Translations under genes and position numbers: made by a program | The notes under the pieces: generated by a model | Database searches by the model: none | What the model was told of the DNA's origin: nothing | Seen by the model: the letters and a program-made list of their open reading frames with translations, nothing else | Source of the DNA: Bacteroidaceae bacterium | Lineage (GTDB): Bacteria > Bacteroidota > Bacteroidia > Bacteroidales > Bacteroidaceae | Direction: 5' to 3' | Length of the DNA: 64,000 nucleotides | NCBI GenBank assembly: GCA_016280445.1 | Contig: JAEEGS010000013.1 | Span: 1 to 64,000, forward strand | In this document: one piece after another, positions 35,403-43,905 of the stretch | How the letters are laid out: each line of letters starts with the position of its first letter | Position numbering within the stretch: the first letter of the stretch is position 1

Positions 35403-37115
35403 TTATTGTCTCACCAGTGTAATAGTGACTTGCTGGCCTTCCATGGTCATTTTGAAGGTCGCGGTGTTGCCTGAGATGGTCAGTTTTCCCGTCTTGGTTT
35501 CTCCCAAGTTGAGGGTCAAGTTATCACCAGATTGGCTGTAGGTCCCCACTTTAAGATCACCTTCCAGATAAACCTCTTCTTGTTCCGAGTCCATTCCGAA
35601 GACAACCACATCACCGATTGGCAGGTGTTCTTCAGCGGCCTTAGGAGTTGCAGATTTCATGAGCCAGCGACCCATGAGGGGGGTATCCGTAGGATAGGTG
35701 AAGCCTTTCCTCTTGATCACGAAAGGATAGTCATGAATGGCACCATTGTGCACATTGCCACCATTCACTGGTACGAAGTAAAGGAGGTCAACAACGTCAC
35801 GAATACTCAAAGAATACATGTAATATCCATTCTTATCCCTGGTACCTTGCTCACAGTTATAGGTGTGTGGCTCTCCGCCTATGGTGCAGGTGCCATCATC
35901 ATAAAACTTGAGCGTCTTGCCTGTCAATGAAGTTCCAGGATTCTTATCCACCACCACTTCCCATTCGCCGACCATCTTGGTGCTGGACACAGCAGGTTCT
36001 ACCTCTTCAAATTCGGCTCTCTGAATGGTTGCCTGGAATTTATATTCATTTTCTGGCTCGTCGCAGTAGTAAAGATGTCCCCTAGGCTCCGGAATGGTCA
36101 TCGTGTTACCCTCGTTCGAGAACGCTATGAAACCTCCAACCATGTACGTCATCCGGCCATAGTAACCTGCGAAATACAGATCCAGACAATTGTTACCGTC
36201 ATGCCAATCCCAAGTATAGCGACCCACTGCAGGTTCACCCTCCACGTAGAGGTTACCTTCTTCATCTATCACAAACACTTCACCCCTCTCGGCCATAGGC
36301 AAACTCGAAGCAAAATAGGGAGAATCGCCCGCCACCTGCTTGAATTGCCAACGACCTTGAACGAGAATATCTTGTGGATAATTGTAACCAGGCTTCTTCA
36401 TCACGAGTGAGGCAGGCGCAACCGCTCTGTTTTTAGCTTTTCCGTAATATCCGTAGTACTGTCCGTTGAGCACATTGCCCTTGTTCACCAGCACCATCCA
36501 ACCCTCAATCACACATTCACCCCCATCATCGTACACCTTAAATGCGAGGCGGCCGCCTTCCTCTTCCTCACAAGTGTAGGTGTAATTGTTTTCACCAATC
36601 GTACAGTTGCCTTGGTCGTTGAACGTGGCTGTTCTGCCAACTTGTAACTTGCCACCCCCGTCTATCATCACCTTCCAGGTGCCGACCATCTTGATGCTAG
36701 ACACAGTGGGTTGGGTGCCTTTCTTCTGGAAGGTCATGTCGTATGTCTGCGACTGACCATTCTCAGTCACCTTCACCGTGCCCGTGAGGGTATTGTCTTC
36801 CACCTCGAATTCGCCCTCCAGGATCAAGTTCCCCATCGTGCCCTTGAACTTCTTGCCATCGTAGGAGAACGTGCCCGATTTTCCATCTGCCAAAAGCGTG
36901 CCGTCCGACTTGAACGTCATTTCGGCTCCCACTTGGGGACCCTGTCCATTGTCGGGATTAATCGAGGTGAGCACCCAGGTGCCCACCAACTTGGGGTCAA
37001 CAGGGCCATTACCGCCGCCGTTGTTGTCATTGTCGTTGTCGCTACAGCCAACAATGGCGAGCGCTCCCATCACTATCAGCGCAAGTGCACTGAGCCATTG
37101 AAAAGTTTTCTTCAT
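35403..37115 (-). CDS. Lipocalin-like surface lipoprotein, five modules
   Basis: The 570-residue protein starts MKKTFQWLSALALIVMGA, almost identical to its neighbour, with lipobox Cys24 (AIVGCSDNDND) and acidic residues after it. Five modules are visible: LVGTWVLTS, MVGTWKVMI, VQGRWQFKQ, MVGEWEVVV and LMGRWLMKS. Compared with the shorter paralogue, the pair of second and third modules (VGxW then GRW) is present twice. Expansion by internal duplication is therefore likely. The function is unknown; a ligand-binding surface protein is a guess from the fold. Confidence 0.78.
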   Translation of the reverse strand: MKKTFQWLSALALIVMGALAIVGCSDNDNDNNGGGNGPVDPKLVGTWVLTSINPDNGQGPQVGAEMTFKSDGTLLADGKSGTFSYDGKKFKGTMGNLILEGEFEVEDNTLTGTVKVTENGQSQTYDMTFQKKGTQPTVSSIKMVGTWKVMIDGGGKLQVGRTATFNDQGNCTIGENNYTYTCEEEEGGRLAFKVYDDGGECVIEGWMVLVNKGNVLNGQYYGYYGKAKNRAVAPASLVMKKPGYNYPQDILVQGRWQFKQVAGDSPYFASSLPMAERGEVFVIDEEGNLYVEGEPAVGRYTWDWHDGNNCLDLYFAGYYGRMTYMVGGFIAFSNEGNTMTIPEPRGHLYYCDEPENEYKFQATIQRAEFEEVEPAVSSTKMVGEWEVVVDKNPGTSLTGKTLKFYDDGTCTIGGEPHTYNCEQGTRDKNGYYMYSLSIRDVVDLLYFVPVNGGNVHNGAIHDYPFVIKRKGFTYPTDTPLMGRWLMKSATPKAAEEHLPIGDVVVFGMDSEQEEVYLEGDLKVGTYSQSGDNLTLNLGETKTGKLTISGNTATFKMTMEGQQVTITLVRQ

Positions 37116-37215
37116 GATTTCGTGGTTTTAGGTTAATAAAAAGTTTGGTTTTAGGTTAATATGATTTCAAATTCATTTGTCGGTCAAATCGAACATTTTT
37201 TTTGACTTTTCTTCG

Positions 37216-37223
37216 CAAAGATA
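37216..37223 (-). promoter_or_regulatory. Promoter of the five-module lipocalin-like gene
   Basis: TATCTTTGC on the minus strand, 100 bases before the start. The leader is longer than in the paralogue because it contains a duplicated GGTTTTAGGTTAAT segment near 37125-37160. Confidence 0.7.
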
Positions 37224-37412
37224 TGTCTTTCGACGTTGAGAGCACAAAAAAAAGTCTTCTTTTTGAGTTTTTTCATCTTTACCCCCCCGATAGAGAAAAA
37301 TACCATTCTTTTGCTACCTTGACATTGCAAAAGGCCAGTGTCGCTCCGAGAAAACTGCGAATGAAACTAATGATTCGAAAGCTACAGCGATGTTACTTTT
37401 TTGAAGACTTTT

Positions 37413-37499
37413 GTGTTACACTTGTAACAGTGCCAGTGTTACACTTGTAACAGTGGGTGTGTTACACATGTAACACTGGGTGTGTAACATTTGTAACAT
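37413..37499. repeat. Four-unit palindrome array with 23-bp period
   Basis: Four 18-bp units start at 37413, 37436, 37459 and 37482, exactly 23 apart. The first three begin GTGTTACA and end TGTAACAG or TGTAACAC; the third is a perfect palindrome apart from its centre. Five-base spacers are TGCCA, TGGGT and TGGGT. The array lies in the 515-bp divergent gap between the lipocalin-like gene and the GT9 gene; apart from the two promoters, no gene was seen in that gap. Confidence 0.85.
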
Positions 37500-37599
37500 T
37501 TAGCGTGCCAAATTCTTTTCAATTGGTGTCATCTGTGGTTTTTATCGATGTACCCAACTTTAATCATCTTATTATATCATTCTTTCCATAGTTTTTTCG

Positions 37600-37607
37600 T
37601 ACCTTTG
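37600..37607 (+). promoter_or_regulatory. Promoter of the GT9 gene
   Basis: TACCTTTGCACCC, 24 bases before the ATG at 37631. It fits the consensus fully. Confidence 0.8.
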
Positions 37608-37630
37608 CACCCGATTGACAGACAGATATC

Positions 37631-38701
37631 ATGTTTGGCTCACACAAAGACCACACGATCAAGCGGCTGCTCGTCATGCGTTTCAGCGCGATGGGCGACG
37701 CGGCTATGACGGTGCCGGTGCTGCATGCGCTGGCCACCCAGCACCCCGACTTGCGCATCACGATGCTGACGCGCACTCGCTTCGTGCCCTTGTTCGAGTG
37801 GTTGCCTGCCAATGTGCAGGTGGAGGGCATCGATTTCACCAAATACGAGGGCATCATCGGTCTCTCGCGGCTCTACAACCGACTGAAGAAAGGCAATTTC
37901 GACGCGGTGGCCGACCTGCACGATGTGCTGCGCTCGAAGTTTCTGCGCACACGATTCGCTATGGGCGGCACACGAGTGGCCACGATTGACAAGGGGCGCA
38001 AGGAGAAGAAGGAGCTGATTGGCCACGGGCTGGAGCACGCTCCCCTGCCACCCATGAGGGAACGTTACGCCGAGGTGTTCCGCTCGCTGCATCTGGACAT
38101 CGACCTCGCACAACCCGTCCGTCTGAACCTGCGCAACGAGAGTTTCACCACCGTGCGAAACGTGGCAGGTCATAAGGGCGAGACAGAACGCTGGGTGGGT
38201 GTGGCACCCTTTGCCGCACATCCGCAGAAAATCTATCCGCTCCACCGCATGCAGCAAGTGGTGAACCAACTGGCCGATGCCGGATACAAGGTGTTCCTGT
38301 TCGGAGCAGGCGACAAAGAGGCCACCACCCTCACATGCTGGGAACGCGACTACAAGAAGGCTGCACAACCAGGCTCTGTGGTCAGCGTCTGCGGAAAACT
38401 CCACGGATTGAAAAACGAGATGCTCCTCATGTCCAGGCTCGACCTCATGATTTCGATGGATTCGGCCAACATGCACATCGCTTCCATCTTCGGCATCCCC
38501 GTCCTCTCCATCTGGGGAGCCACCCATCCCAAAGCGGGATTCTCCGGCTATCAGCAAAAGCCCGAAAGCGAAATCGGGCTCGACCTGCCCTGCCGGCCCT
38601 GCTCCATCTACGGCAAGACACCCTGCCGCTTCGGCGACCTGCGATGCATGGACATCGCCGCCGACACCATCGCCCAAAAGGCTCTCAAAATGATTCAATA
38701 A
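37631..38701 (+). CDS. Glycosyltransferase family 9 (heptosyltransferase-like)
   Basis: The 356-residue protein has the two Rossmann domains of family 9: RLLVMRFSAMGDAAMTVPVL at the start, and WVGVAPFAAHPQKIYPL and MISMDSANMHIASIFGIPVLSIWGATHP in the second half, the latter forming the nucleotide-sugar site. Family members add heptose or similar sugars to the lipopolysaccharide core on the cytoplasmic face. A lipid A acyltransferase follows 52 bases downstream, in keeping with an envelope role. The donor sugar is uncertain. Confidence 0.87.
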   Translation: MFGSHKDHTIKRLLVMRFSAMGDAAMTVPVLHALATQHPDLRITMLTRTRFVPLFEWLPANVQVEGIDFTKYEGIIGLSRLYNRLKKGNFDAVADLHDVLRSKFLRTRFAMGGTRVATIDKGRKEKKELIGHGLEHAPLPPMRERYAEVFRSLHLDIDLAQPVRLNLRNESFTTVRNVAGHKGETERWVGVAPFAAHPQKIYPLHRMQQVVNQLADAGYKVFLFGAGDKEATTLTCWERDYKKAAQPGSVVSVCGKLHGLKNEMLLMSRLDLMISMDSANMHIASIFGIPVLSIWGATHPKAGFSGYQQKPESEIGLDLPCRPCSIYGKTPCRFGDLRCMDIAADTIAQKALKMIQ

Positions 38702-38752
38702 ATCGCTGCAGCAGACCAACACGGCGCTGCAAGAAAAAGATAAAACGACCTT

Positions 38753-39673
38753 ATGTTCAAATACAAACTTGTCAGAGGAACCCTCTGGACGATTAGTCTT
38801 CTCCCCTTCCCCGTCCTGTATGCCATATCCGACTTCCTGTGCCTGTTCGTCAGCAAGACATACCGCACCAAAGTGGTGCGCGAGAACCTGCGCACCTCCT
38901 TCCCCGAGAAGTCGGAGGCAGAACTGAAAGAGATTGAACGGAAGTTCTACCACCAGTTCTGCGACAACTTTGTGGAAGACATCAAAATGCTCTCCATGTC
39001 GAAAGAGGAAATCATGCGCCGCATGACCTTCAGCGGACTCGACGAAATCAAGAAACGCCACGAGGCAGGACAACCCCTCCACTTCTTCTACCTGAGCCAC
39101 TTCGGCAACTGGGAGTGGATTGCCTCCATCAACTACAGCATGCAGCCTTGGGGCACATCGGGCCAAATCTACCACAGGCTTCGCAACAAAGTGATGGACA
39201 AACTCTTCTACGACCTGCGTGGACAATACGGCGGCGTGAACATCAAGATGCGCGACACCTTCCGTCGCATCCTGCAACTGAAACGCGAAAACAAGAACTA
39301 CACCATCGGTTTCATCAGCGACCAGCAACCCAACTGGAGCAGCATCCACCACTTCGTGCCTTTCCTCAACCACGAAACCGCTGTCTTCATCGGTGCCGAG
39401 CACATCGCCCGCAAGGTGGATGCCTTCATGACCTACGGCCGCATGACCCGCCCCAAGCGTGGCTACTACCACCTGGAAGTCGTGCCAATGGAAGACCACC
39501 CCGCCAACGTGACCGAAACCACCCTCACCGACCGCTACTTCCAACTGCTGGAGGAGGATATCCGCCAGCACCCCGAAATGTGGCTCTGGACACACAAACG
39601 CTGGAGCCGTACCAAGGAAGCGTGGCTCAAACGGCAAGAGAAAGAAAAGCAGAACGCTACAGAAGAGGCCTGA
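38753..39673 (+). CDS. Lipid A biosynthesis acyltransferase (LpxL/HtrB family)
   Basis: The 306-residue protein has an N-terminal membrane helix (LWTISLLPFPVLYAISDFLC), the catalytic His in LSHFGNWEW and FISDQQPNWSS with GAEHIARKV downstream. These are the conserved blocks of the lysophospholipid acyltransferase group that adds late acyl chains to lipid A at the inner membrane. It is probably co-transcribed with the GT9 gene. Its stop lies within the first unit of a short tandem repeat. Confidence 0.88.
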   Translation: MFKYKLVRGTLWTISLLPFPVLYAISDFLCLFVSKTYRTKVVRENLRTSFPEKSEAELKEIERKFYHQFCDNFVEDIKMLSMSKEEIMRRMTFSGLDEIKKRHEAGQPLHFFYLSHFGNWEWIASINYSMQPWGTSGQIYHRLRNKVMDKLFYDLRGQYGGVNIKMRDTFRRILQLKRENKNYTIGFISDQQPNWSSIHHFVPFLNHETAVFIGAEHIARKVDAFMTYGRMTRPKRGYYHLEVVPMEDHPANVTETTLTDRYFQLLEEDIRQHPEMWLWTHKRWSRTKEAWLKRQEKEKQNATEEA

Positions 39674-39735
39674 GCAGCAAAAAGAAAAGGGCTGAGCAGA
39701 AAAAAGAAGACGGCTTGAGCAACAAAAAAGAAAAC
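39668..39735 (+). repeat. Three-copy short tandem repeat at the acyltransferase stop codon
   Basis: Units of about 22-24 bases start at 39668, 39690 and 39712; each has GAGCA followed by an A-rich stretch ending in AGAA. The first contains the TGA stop of the acyltransferase gene. An intrinsic terminator follows directly. Confidence 0.65.
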
Positions 39736-39770
39736 CGCAACATCCGGAGATGCTGCGGTTCCTTTTTTTA
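39731..39770 (+). terminator. Intrinsic terminator after the acyltransferase gene
   Basis: AACCGCAACATC and GATGCTGCGGTT pair with one mismatch around a 4-base loop; CC and seven T residues follow. Confidence 0.82.
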
Positions 39771-39788
39771 GTTGTTCCGAAAGTGTGT

Positions 39789-40058
39789 TTACTTACGGAG
39801 ACCCAGTTTCTTGATGATGTTACGATAGCGCTCAATGTCCTTCTTCTTCAAATAAGCGAGGAAACGACGACGCTGACCTACAAGCTTCACGAGCGAACGG
39901 TTGGTCACATAGTCTTTGTGATTAGCCTTCACATGCTCAGTGAGGTGCTGGATACGGTAAGTGAGGAGTGCAATCTGGCTCTCGCAAGAACCTGTGTCGG
40001 TGGCAGAAGCACCATACTCGGCAAAAATCTCTGCCTTCTTTGCTGAATCTAAGTACAT
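39789..40058 (-). CDS. rpsO: 30S ribosomal protein S15
   Basis: The start at 40058 (MYLDSAKKAEIF) gives the family length of 89 residues; the frame is open 12 codons further upstream. The core TGSCESQIALLTYRIQHLTEH and the C-terminal RRRFLAYLKKKDIERY match S15 closely. It binds 16S rRNA early in 30S assembly. The leader carries a promoter divergent from typA. No clear autoregulatory structure was identified. Confidence 0.95.
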   Translation of the reverse strand: MYLDSAKKAEIFAEYGASATDTGSCESQIALLTYRIQHLTEHVKANHKDYVTNRSLVKLVGQRRRFLAYLKKKDIERYRNIIKKLGLRK

Positions 40059-40143
40059 AATGTTTATAATATTAATTAATAATGTGTTGTTCAACGCGCC
40101 ATGATTCTTTCAGCCGAATGGATGGCTCGTCGAAAATCGGGTG

Positions 40144-40151
40144 CAAAGGTA
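40144..40151 (-). promoter_or_regulatory. Promoter of rpsO
   Basis: The minus strand reads TACCTTTGCACCC, 85 bases before the rpsO start. It is divergent from the typA promoter 42 bases away. Confidence 0.8.
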
Positions 40152-40193
40152 AGTTTTTTCATTGAACCTCACAAATTTTCCAAGGAAAATCCG

Positions 40194-40201
40194 TACCTTT
40201 G
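40194..40201 (+). promoter_or_regulatory. Promoter of typA
   Basis: TACCTTTGCACCC, 24 bases before the ATG at 40226. It fits the consensus fully. Confidence 0.82.
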
Positions 40202-40225
40202 CACCCGATTTTTGAAACAACGAAC

Positions 40226-42031
40226 ATGCAGGACATCAGAAACATTGCGATTATTGCACACGTCGACCACGGAAAGACGACATTGGTTGACAAGATGCTG
40301 TTGGCAGGAAACCTCTTCCGCGAAAACCAGCAAACAGGCGACTTGATTTTGGACAACAACGAACTGGAACGTGAGCGTGGCATCACCATCCTCTCGAAGA
40401 ACGTCTCCATCAATTATAAGGGAACAAAGATTAACGTGATTGACACCCCGGGACACTCGGACTTTGGTGGTGAAGTGGAACGTGTGCTCAACATGGCAGA
40501 TGGCTGCATCCTCCTGGTGGACGCTTTCGAAGGCCCCATGCCTCAGACACGCTTCGTGCTGCAGAAGGCTTTGGAGATTGGCTTGAAGCCTGTGGTGGTG
40601 GTGAACAAAGTGGACAAGCCCAACTGCCGCCCTGAAGAGGTGTACGAAATGGTGTTCGACCTGATGTTCTCGCTCAATGCCACCGAAGAGCAACTGGACT
40701 TCCCCGTGGTGTATGGCTCTGCCAAGCAGGGGTGGATGGGTCCTGACTACAAGACTCCAACCAACGACATCACTTACCTGCTGGACGTGATTCTCAACAC
40801 CATTCCCGCTCCTGAGCAACTGGAGGGAACACCACAGATGCTCATCACATCGCTCGACTACTCCACCTACACGGGACGTATCGCGGTGGGACGTGTACAT
40901 CGCGGCACACTCCGTGCTGGCCAAAACATCACCATCGTGCACCGCAACGGCACGAAGGAGAAGACAAAAATCAAGGAACTGCACACATTTGAGGGCATGG
41001 GACACCGTGCCGCCGAGGCTGTCAGCTCAGGCGACATCTGTGCGGTCATCGGTCTTTCCAACTTCGAGATTGGCGACACCATCTGCGACTTCGAGGAGCC
41101 AGAGGCACTGCCCACCATCTCGATTGACGAACCGACCATGTCGATGCTCTTCACCATCAACAACTCACCTTTCTTCGGCAAGGAGGGCAAGTTCTGCACC
41201 AGCCGCCACATCGGCGACCGTCTCTACAAGGAACTGGAGAAGAACCTCGCCTTGCGTGTGGAAACCAAGGAGGGCTCAACCGACCAATGGATTGTGAGCG
41301 GACGTGGTGTGCTGCACCTCTCTGTGCTCATTGAGACCATGCGCCGCGAAGGCTACGAACTGCAAGTGGGTCAGCCACAAGTCATCTTCAAGGAGATAGA
41401 TGGCGTGAAGTGTGAACCGGTGGAGGAACTGACCATCAATGTGCCCGAAGAATTCTCGAGCAAGATGATTGACATGGTGACTCGCCGCAAGGGTGAGATG
41501 GTGAGCATGGAGGCACAGGGCGAACGTGTGAACATCGAATTCGAGATACCCTCACGCGGCATCATCGGCTTGCGCACCAACGTGCTCACAGCCAGCCAGG
41601 GAGAGGCCATCATGGCACACCGCTTCAAGAATTATCAGCCCTTCAAAGGCGAACTGACACGCCGCACCAACGGTTCGCTCATCGCCATGGAGTCGGGCAC
41701 CGCATTTGCATACGCCATCGACCACCTGCAAGACCGCGGCAAGTTCTTCATCTTCCCACAAGACACGGTGTATGCCGGACAAGTGGTGGGTGAGCACGTA
41801 CATGAGATTGACCTCGTCATCAACGTGACCAAGGCAAAACAATTAACTAATGTACGCGCGAGCGGAACGGACGAGAAAGCACACATCATTCCACCCGTAC
41901 AACTCTCACTCGAAGAGGCACTGGAGTACATCAAGGCTGATGAATACGTGGAAGTGACGCCCAAGAGCATGCGCATCCGCAAGATTATCCTTGACCATCT
42001 GGAAAGAAAGCGTGCGAATCGCGAAGAGTGA
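40226..42031 (+). CDS. typA: Ribosome-associated GTPase TypA/BipA
   Basis: The start at 40226 ([19 protein letters not shown]) is just downstream of the promoter. The 601-residue protein has the elongation factor-type GTPase domain ([44 protein letters not shown]), then domains II, III and V and the BipA-specific C-terminal domain. It binds the ribosome and aids assembly and growth under stress. The gene appears monocistronic. Confidence 0.95.
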   Translation: MQDIRNIAIIAHVDHGKTTLVDKMLLAGNLFRENQQTGDLILDNNELERERGITILSKNVSINYKGTKINVIDTPGHSDFGGEVERVLNMADGCILLVDAFEGPMPQTRFVLQKALEIGLKPVVVVNKVDKPNCRPEEVYEMVFDLMFSLNATEEQLDFPVVYGSAKQGWMGPDYKTPTNDITYLLDVILNTIPAPEQLEGTPQMLITSLDYSTYTGRIAVGRVHRGTLRAGQNITIVHRNGTKEKTKIKELHTFEGMGHRAAEAVSSGDICAVIGLSNFEIGDTICDFEEPEALPTISIDEPTMSMLFTINNSPFFGKEGKFCTSRHIGDRLYKELEKNLALRVETKEGSTDQWIVSGRGVLHLSVLIETMRREGYELQVGQPQVIFKEIDGVKCEPVEELTINVPEEFSSKMIDMVTRRKGEMVSMEAQGERVNIEFEIPSRGIIGLRTNVLTASQGEAIMAHRFKNYQPFKGELTRRTNGSLIAMESGTAFAYAIDHLQDRGKFFIFPQDTVYAGQVVGEHVHEIDLVINVTKAKQLTNVRASGTDEKAHIIPPVQLSLEEALEYIKADEYVEVTPKSMRIRKIILDHLERKRANREE

Positions 42032-42198
42032 AACCATGCGGACACCTCCAACCGCGACGAAGGAGGCAAACTCTGATTTTGCAAAGCCGACACGCTAAAA
42101 AGTATGCTTTTTCATTATTTTATGCACAAAAGTATGGTATTTGAGCAATAAAAGTGCTTTTTATGGGAATATTTTTGCATGATTTAAAGAATTATTCC

Positions 42199-42206
42199 TA
42201 CCTTTG
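42199..42206 (+). promoter_or_regulatory. Promoter of acpP-fabF
   Basis: TACCTTTGCACC, 68 bases before the acpP ATG. Nothing else was recognised in this 243-base gap after typA. Confidence 0.8.
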
Positions 42207-42274
42207 CACCACAAAACGTAACAAAACGGACTAATAAAAGAAAGTAATCAATTAACATTTAAAAATTTAAGATT

Positions 42275-42511
42275 ATGTCTGAAATTGAATCAAGAGTAAA
42301 ATCTATCATCGTTGAGAAGCTCAACGTTGACGAAGCAGAAGTAAAGCCAGAAGCAAGTTTCACTAACGACCTTGGTGCTGACTCTCTCGACACTGTAGAA
42401 CTCATCATGGAGTTTGAGAAGGCTTTCGGTATCAATATTCCTGACGATCAGGCTGAAAAGATCGCTACTGTAGGTGACGCTATCGCTTACATCGAGGCTA
42501 ACGCAAAATAA
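42275..42511 (+). CDS. acpP: Acyl carrier protein
   Basis: The 78-residue acidic protein has the phosphopantetheine site [10 protein letters not shown] with Ser37. It carries growing acyl chains in type II fatty acid synthesis in the cytoplasm. fabF follows 94 bases downstream, with a hairpin repeat between them. Confidence 0.97.
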   Translation: MSEIESRVKSIIVEKLNVDEAEVKPEASFTNDLGADSLDTVELIMEFEKAFGINIPDDQAEKIATVGDAIAYIEANAK

Positions 42512-42512
42512 A

Positions 42513-42590
42513 TTAAGGAATTGAAGAATTGAAAAATTGAAGTTCTTGCCACGCATCATGCGTAGCAACTTCAATCTTTCAATTCTTTAA
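42513..42590. repeat. A/T-rich hairpin repeat between acpP and fabF
   Basis: Imperfect arms (TTAAGGAATTGAAGAATTG... with ...CTTTCAATTCTTTAA) pair around ACGCATCATGCGT. The same arm pattern recurs at 55253-55339. It starts just after the acpP stop and could act as an attenuator that makes acpP transcripts more abundant than fabF. Confidence 0.75.
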
Positions 42591-42605
42591 TATTATTATT
42601 TTGTT

Positions 42606-43868
42606 ATGGAATTAAAGAGAGTTGTTGTAACAGGTATGGGCGCCTTGACCCCACTCGGCAACACTGCTGAGGAGTCTTGGGAGAACCTCAAGGCAGGCAA
42701 GAGCGGCGCTGGCCCTATTACGCATTTCGACGCTTCACAGTTCAAGACTCAGTTCGCATGCGAGGTGAAGGGCTTTGATTCGGCCGCATACATCGACCGC
42801 AAGGAAGCCCGCAAGATGGATCTCTATACCCAATATGCACTCGCCGCAGCCAAAATGGCCATCGAAGATTCAGGCATGGATCTCGAGGCTGTAGATAAGA
42901 ACGAAATTGGAGTTGTGCTCGGTGTAGGTATCGGAGGTATCAAGACTTTCGAGGAAGAGGCAGGCAACTATGCCCTCAACGGTCCAGAACTTGGTCCTAA
43001 GTTCAACCCCTTCTTCATCCCCAAGATGATTGCGGATATCGCCTCCGGTCACATTTCCATTCAGTATGGATTCCGTGGTCCCAACTACACAACAACTTCC
43101 GCATGCGCTTCATCTTCAAGTGCTTTGGCTGATGCATTCAATCTCATTCGTCTCGGCAAGGCCAACGCCATTGTGGCAGGCGGTGCAGAAGCTGCTATTG
43201 CTGCGTCAGGTGTGGGTGGTTTCAATGCCATGAAGGCACTCTCCACTCGCAACGATGACCCAGAGAAGGCAAGCCGCCCCTTCAGCGCAAGCCGCGACGG
43301 TTTCGTGATGGGCGAAGGTGCCGGCATTTTGATTCTTGAAGAGTTGGAACACGCCAAAGCCCGTGGCGCCAAGATTTACGCTGAGATGGTCGGTGCAGGC
43401 ATGTCTGCTGACGCTTACCACATCACAGCCACTCACCCTGAGGGACTGGGCGCAAAATTGGTGATGGAACGTGCACTCAAGGATGCAGGTTTGAAGCCTG
43501 AAGACATTGACTACATCAATGTTCACGGCACCTCCACACACGTGGGTGACATCTCTGAGGCCAAGGCCATCAAGGAGGTGTTTGGCGAAGCAGCCTACAA
43601 ACTCAACATCAGTTCTACCAAGTCCATGACAGGTCACCTGCTGGGTGCCGCTGGAGCAGTAGAGGCTATGATTAGTGTTTTGGCTGTCAAGAACGACATC
43701 GTTCCTCCAACCATCAACCATGCAGAAGATGACCAAGACCCCGAAATTGACTACAACCTCAATTTCACTTTCAACAAGGCTCAAGAGCGCCCTGTACGTG
43801 CTGCTCTCAGCAACACCTTCGGTTTTGGTGGTCACAACGCAAGTGTAATTTTCAAGAAATACCAGTAA
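42606..43868 (+). CDS. fabF: 3-oxoacyl-[ACP] synthase II
   Basis: The 420-residue thiolase-fold enzyme has the active-site Cys167 in TTSACASSSSALADAF, HGTSTHVGD with the first catalytic His and SMTGHLLGAAGAVEAM with the second. It extends acyl chains with malonyl-ACP. It follows acpP in the usual order for this phylum. rnc follows 37 bases downstream. Confidence 0.97.
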   Translation: MELKRVVVTGMGALTPLGNTAEESWENLKAGKSGAGPITHFDASQFKTQFACEVKGFDSAAYIDRKEARKMDLYTQYALAAAKMAIEDSGMDLEAVDKNEIGVVLGVGIGGIKTFEEEAGNYALNGPELGPKFNPFFIPKMIADIASGHISIQYGFRGPNYTTTSACASSSSALADAFNLIRLGKANAIVAGGAEAAIAASGVGGFNAMKALSTRNDDPEKASRPFSASRDGFVMGEGAGILILEELEHAKARGAKIYAEMVGAGMSADAYHITATHPEGLGAKLVMERALKDAGLKPEDIDYINVHGTSTHVGDISEAKAIKEVFGEAAYKLNISSTKSMTGHLLGAAGAVEAMISVLAVKNDIVPPTINHAEDDQDPEIDYNLNFTFNKAQERPVRAALSNTFGFGGHNASVIFKKYQ

Positions 43869-43905
43869 TCTGAAGTTTCTTCATGGAGACTTCTCAAGAG
43901 TTCAC

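Noticed and set aside
37202..37450. 82-codon plus-strand frame in the gap before the GT9 gene
   Set aside because: It is antisense to a promoter and includes repeat units; no motif or start context supports it.
37413..37499. CRISPR-like array
   Set aside because: Spacers are only 5 bases and nearly identical, and no cas genes were seen.
37640..39835. 731-codon minus-strand frame opposite the GT9 and acyltransferase genes
   Set aside because: It spans two genes with clear family motifs on the plus strand and a terminator; no family resemblance was seen.
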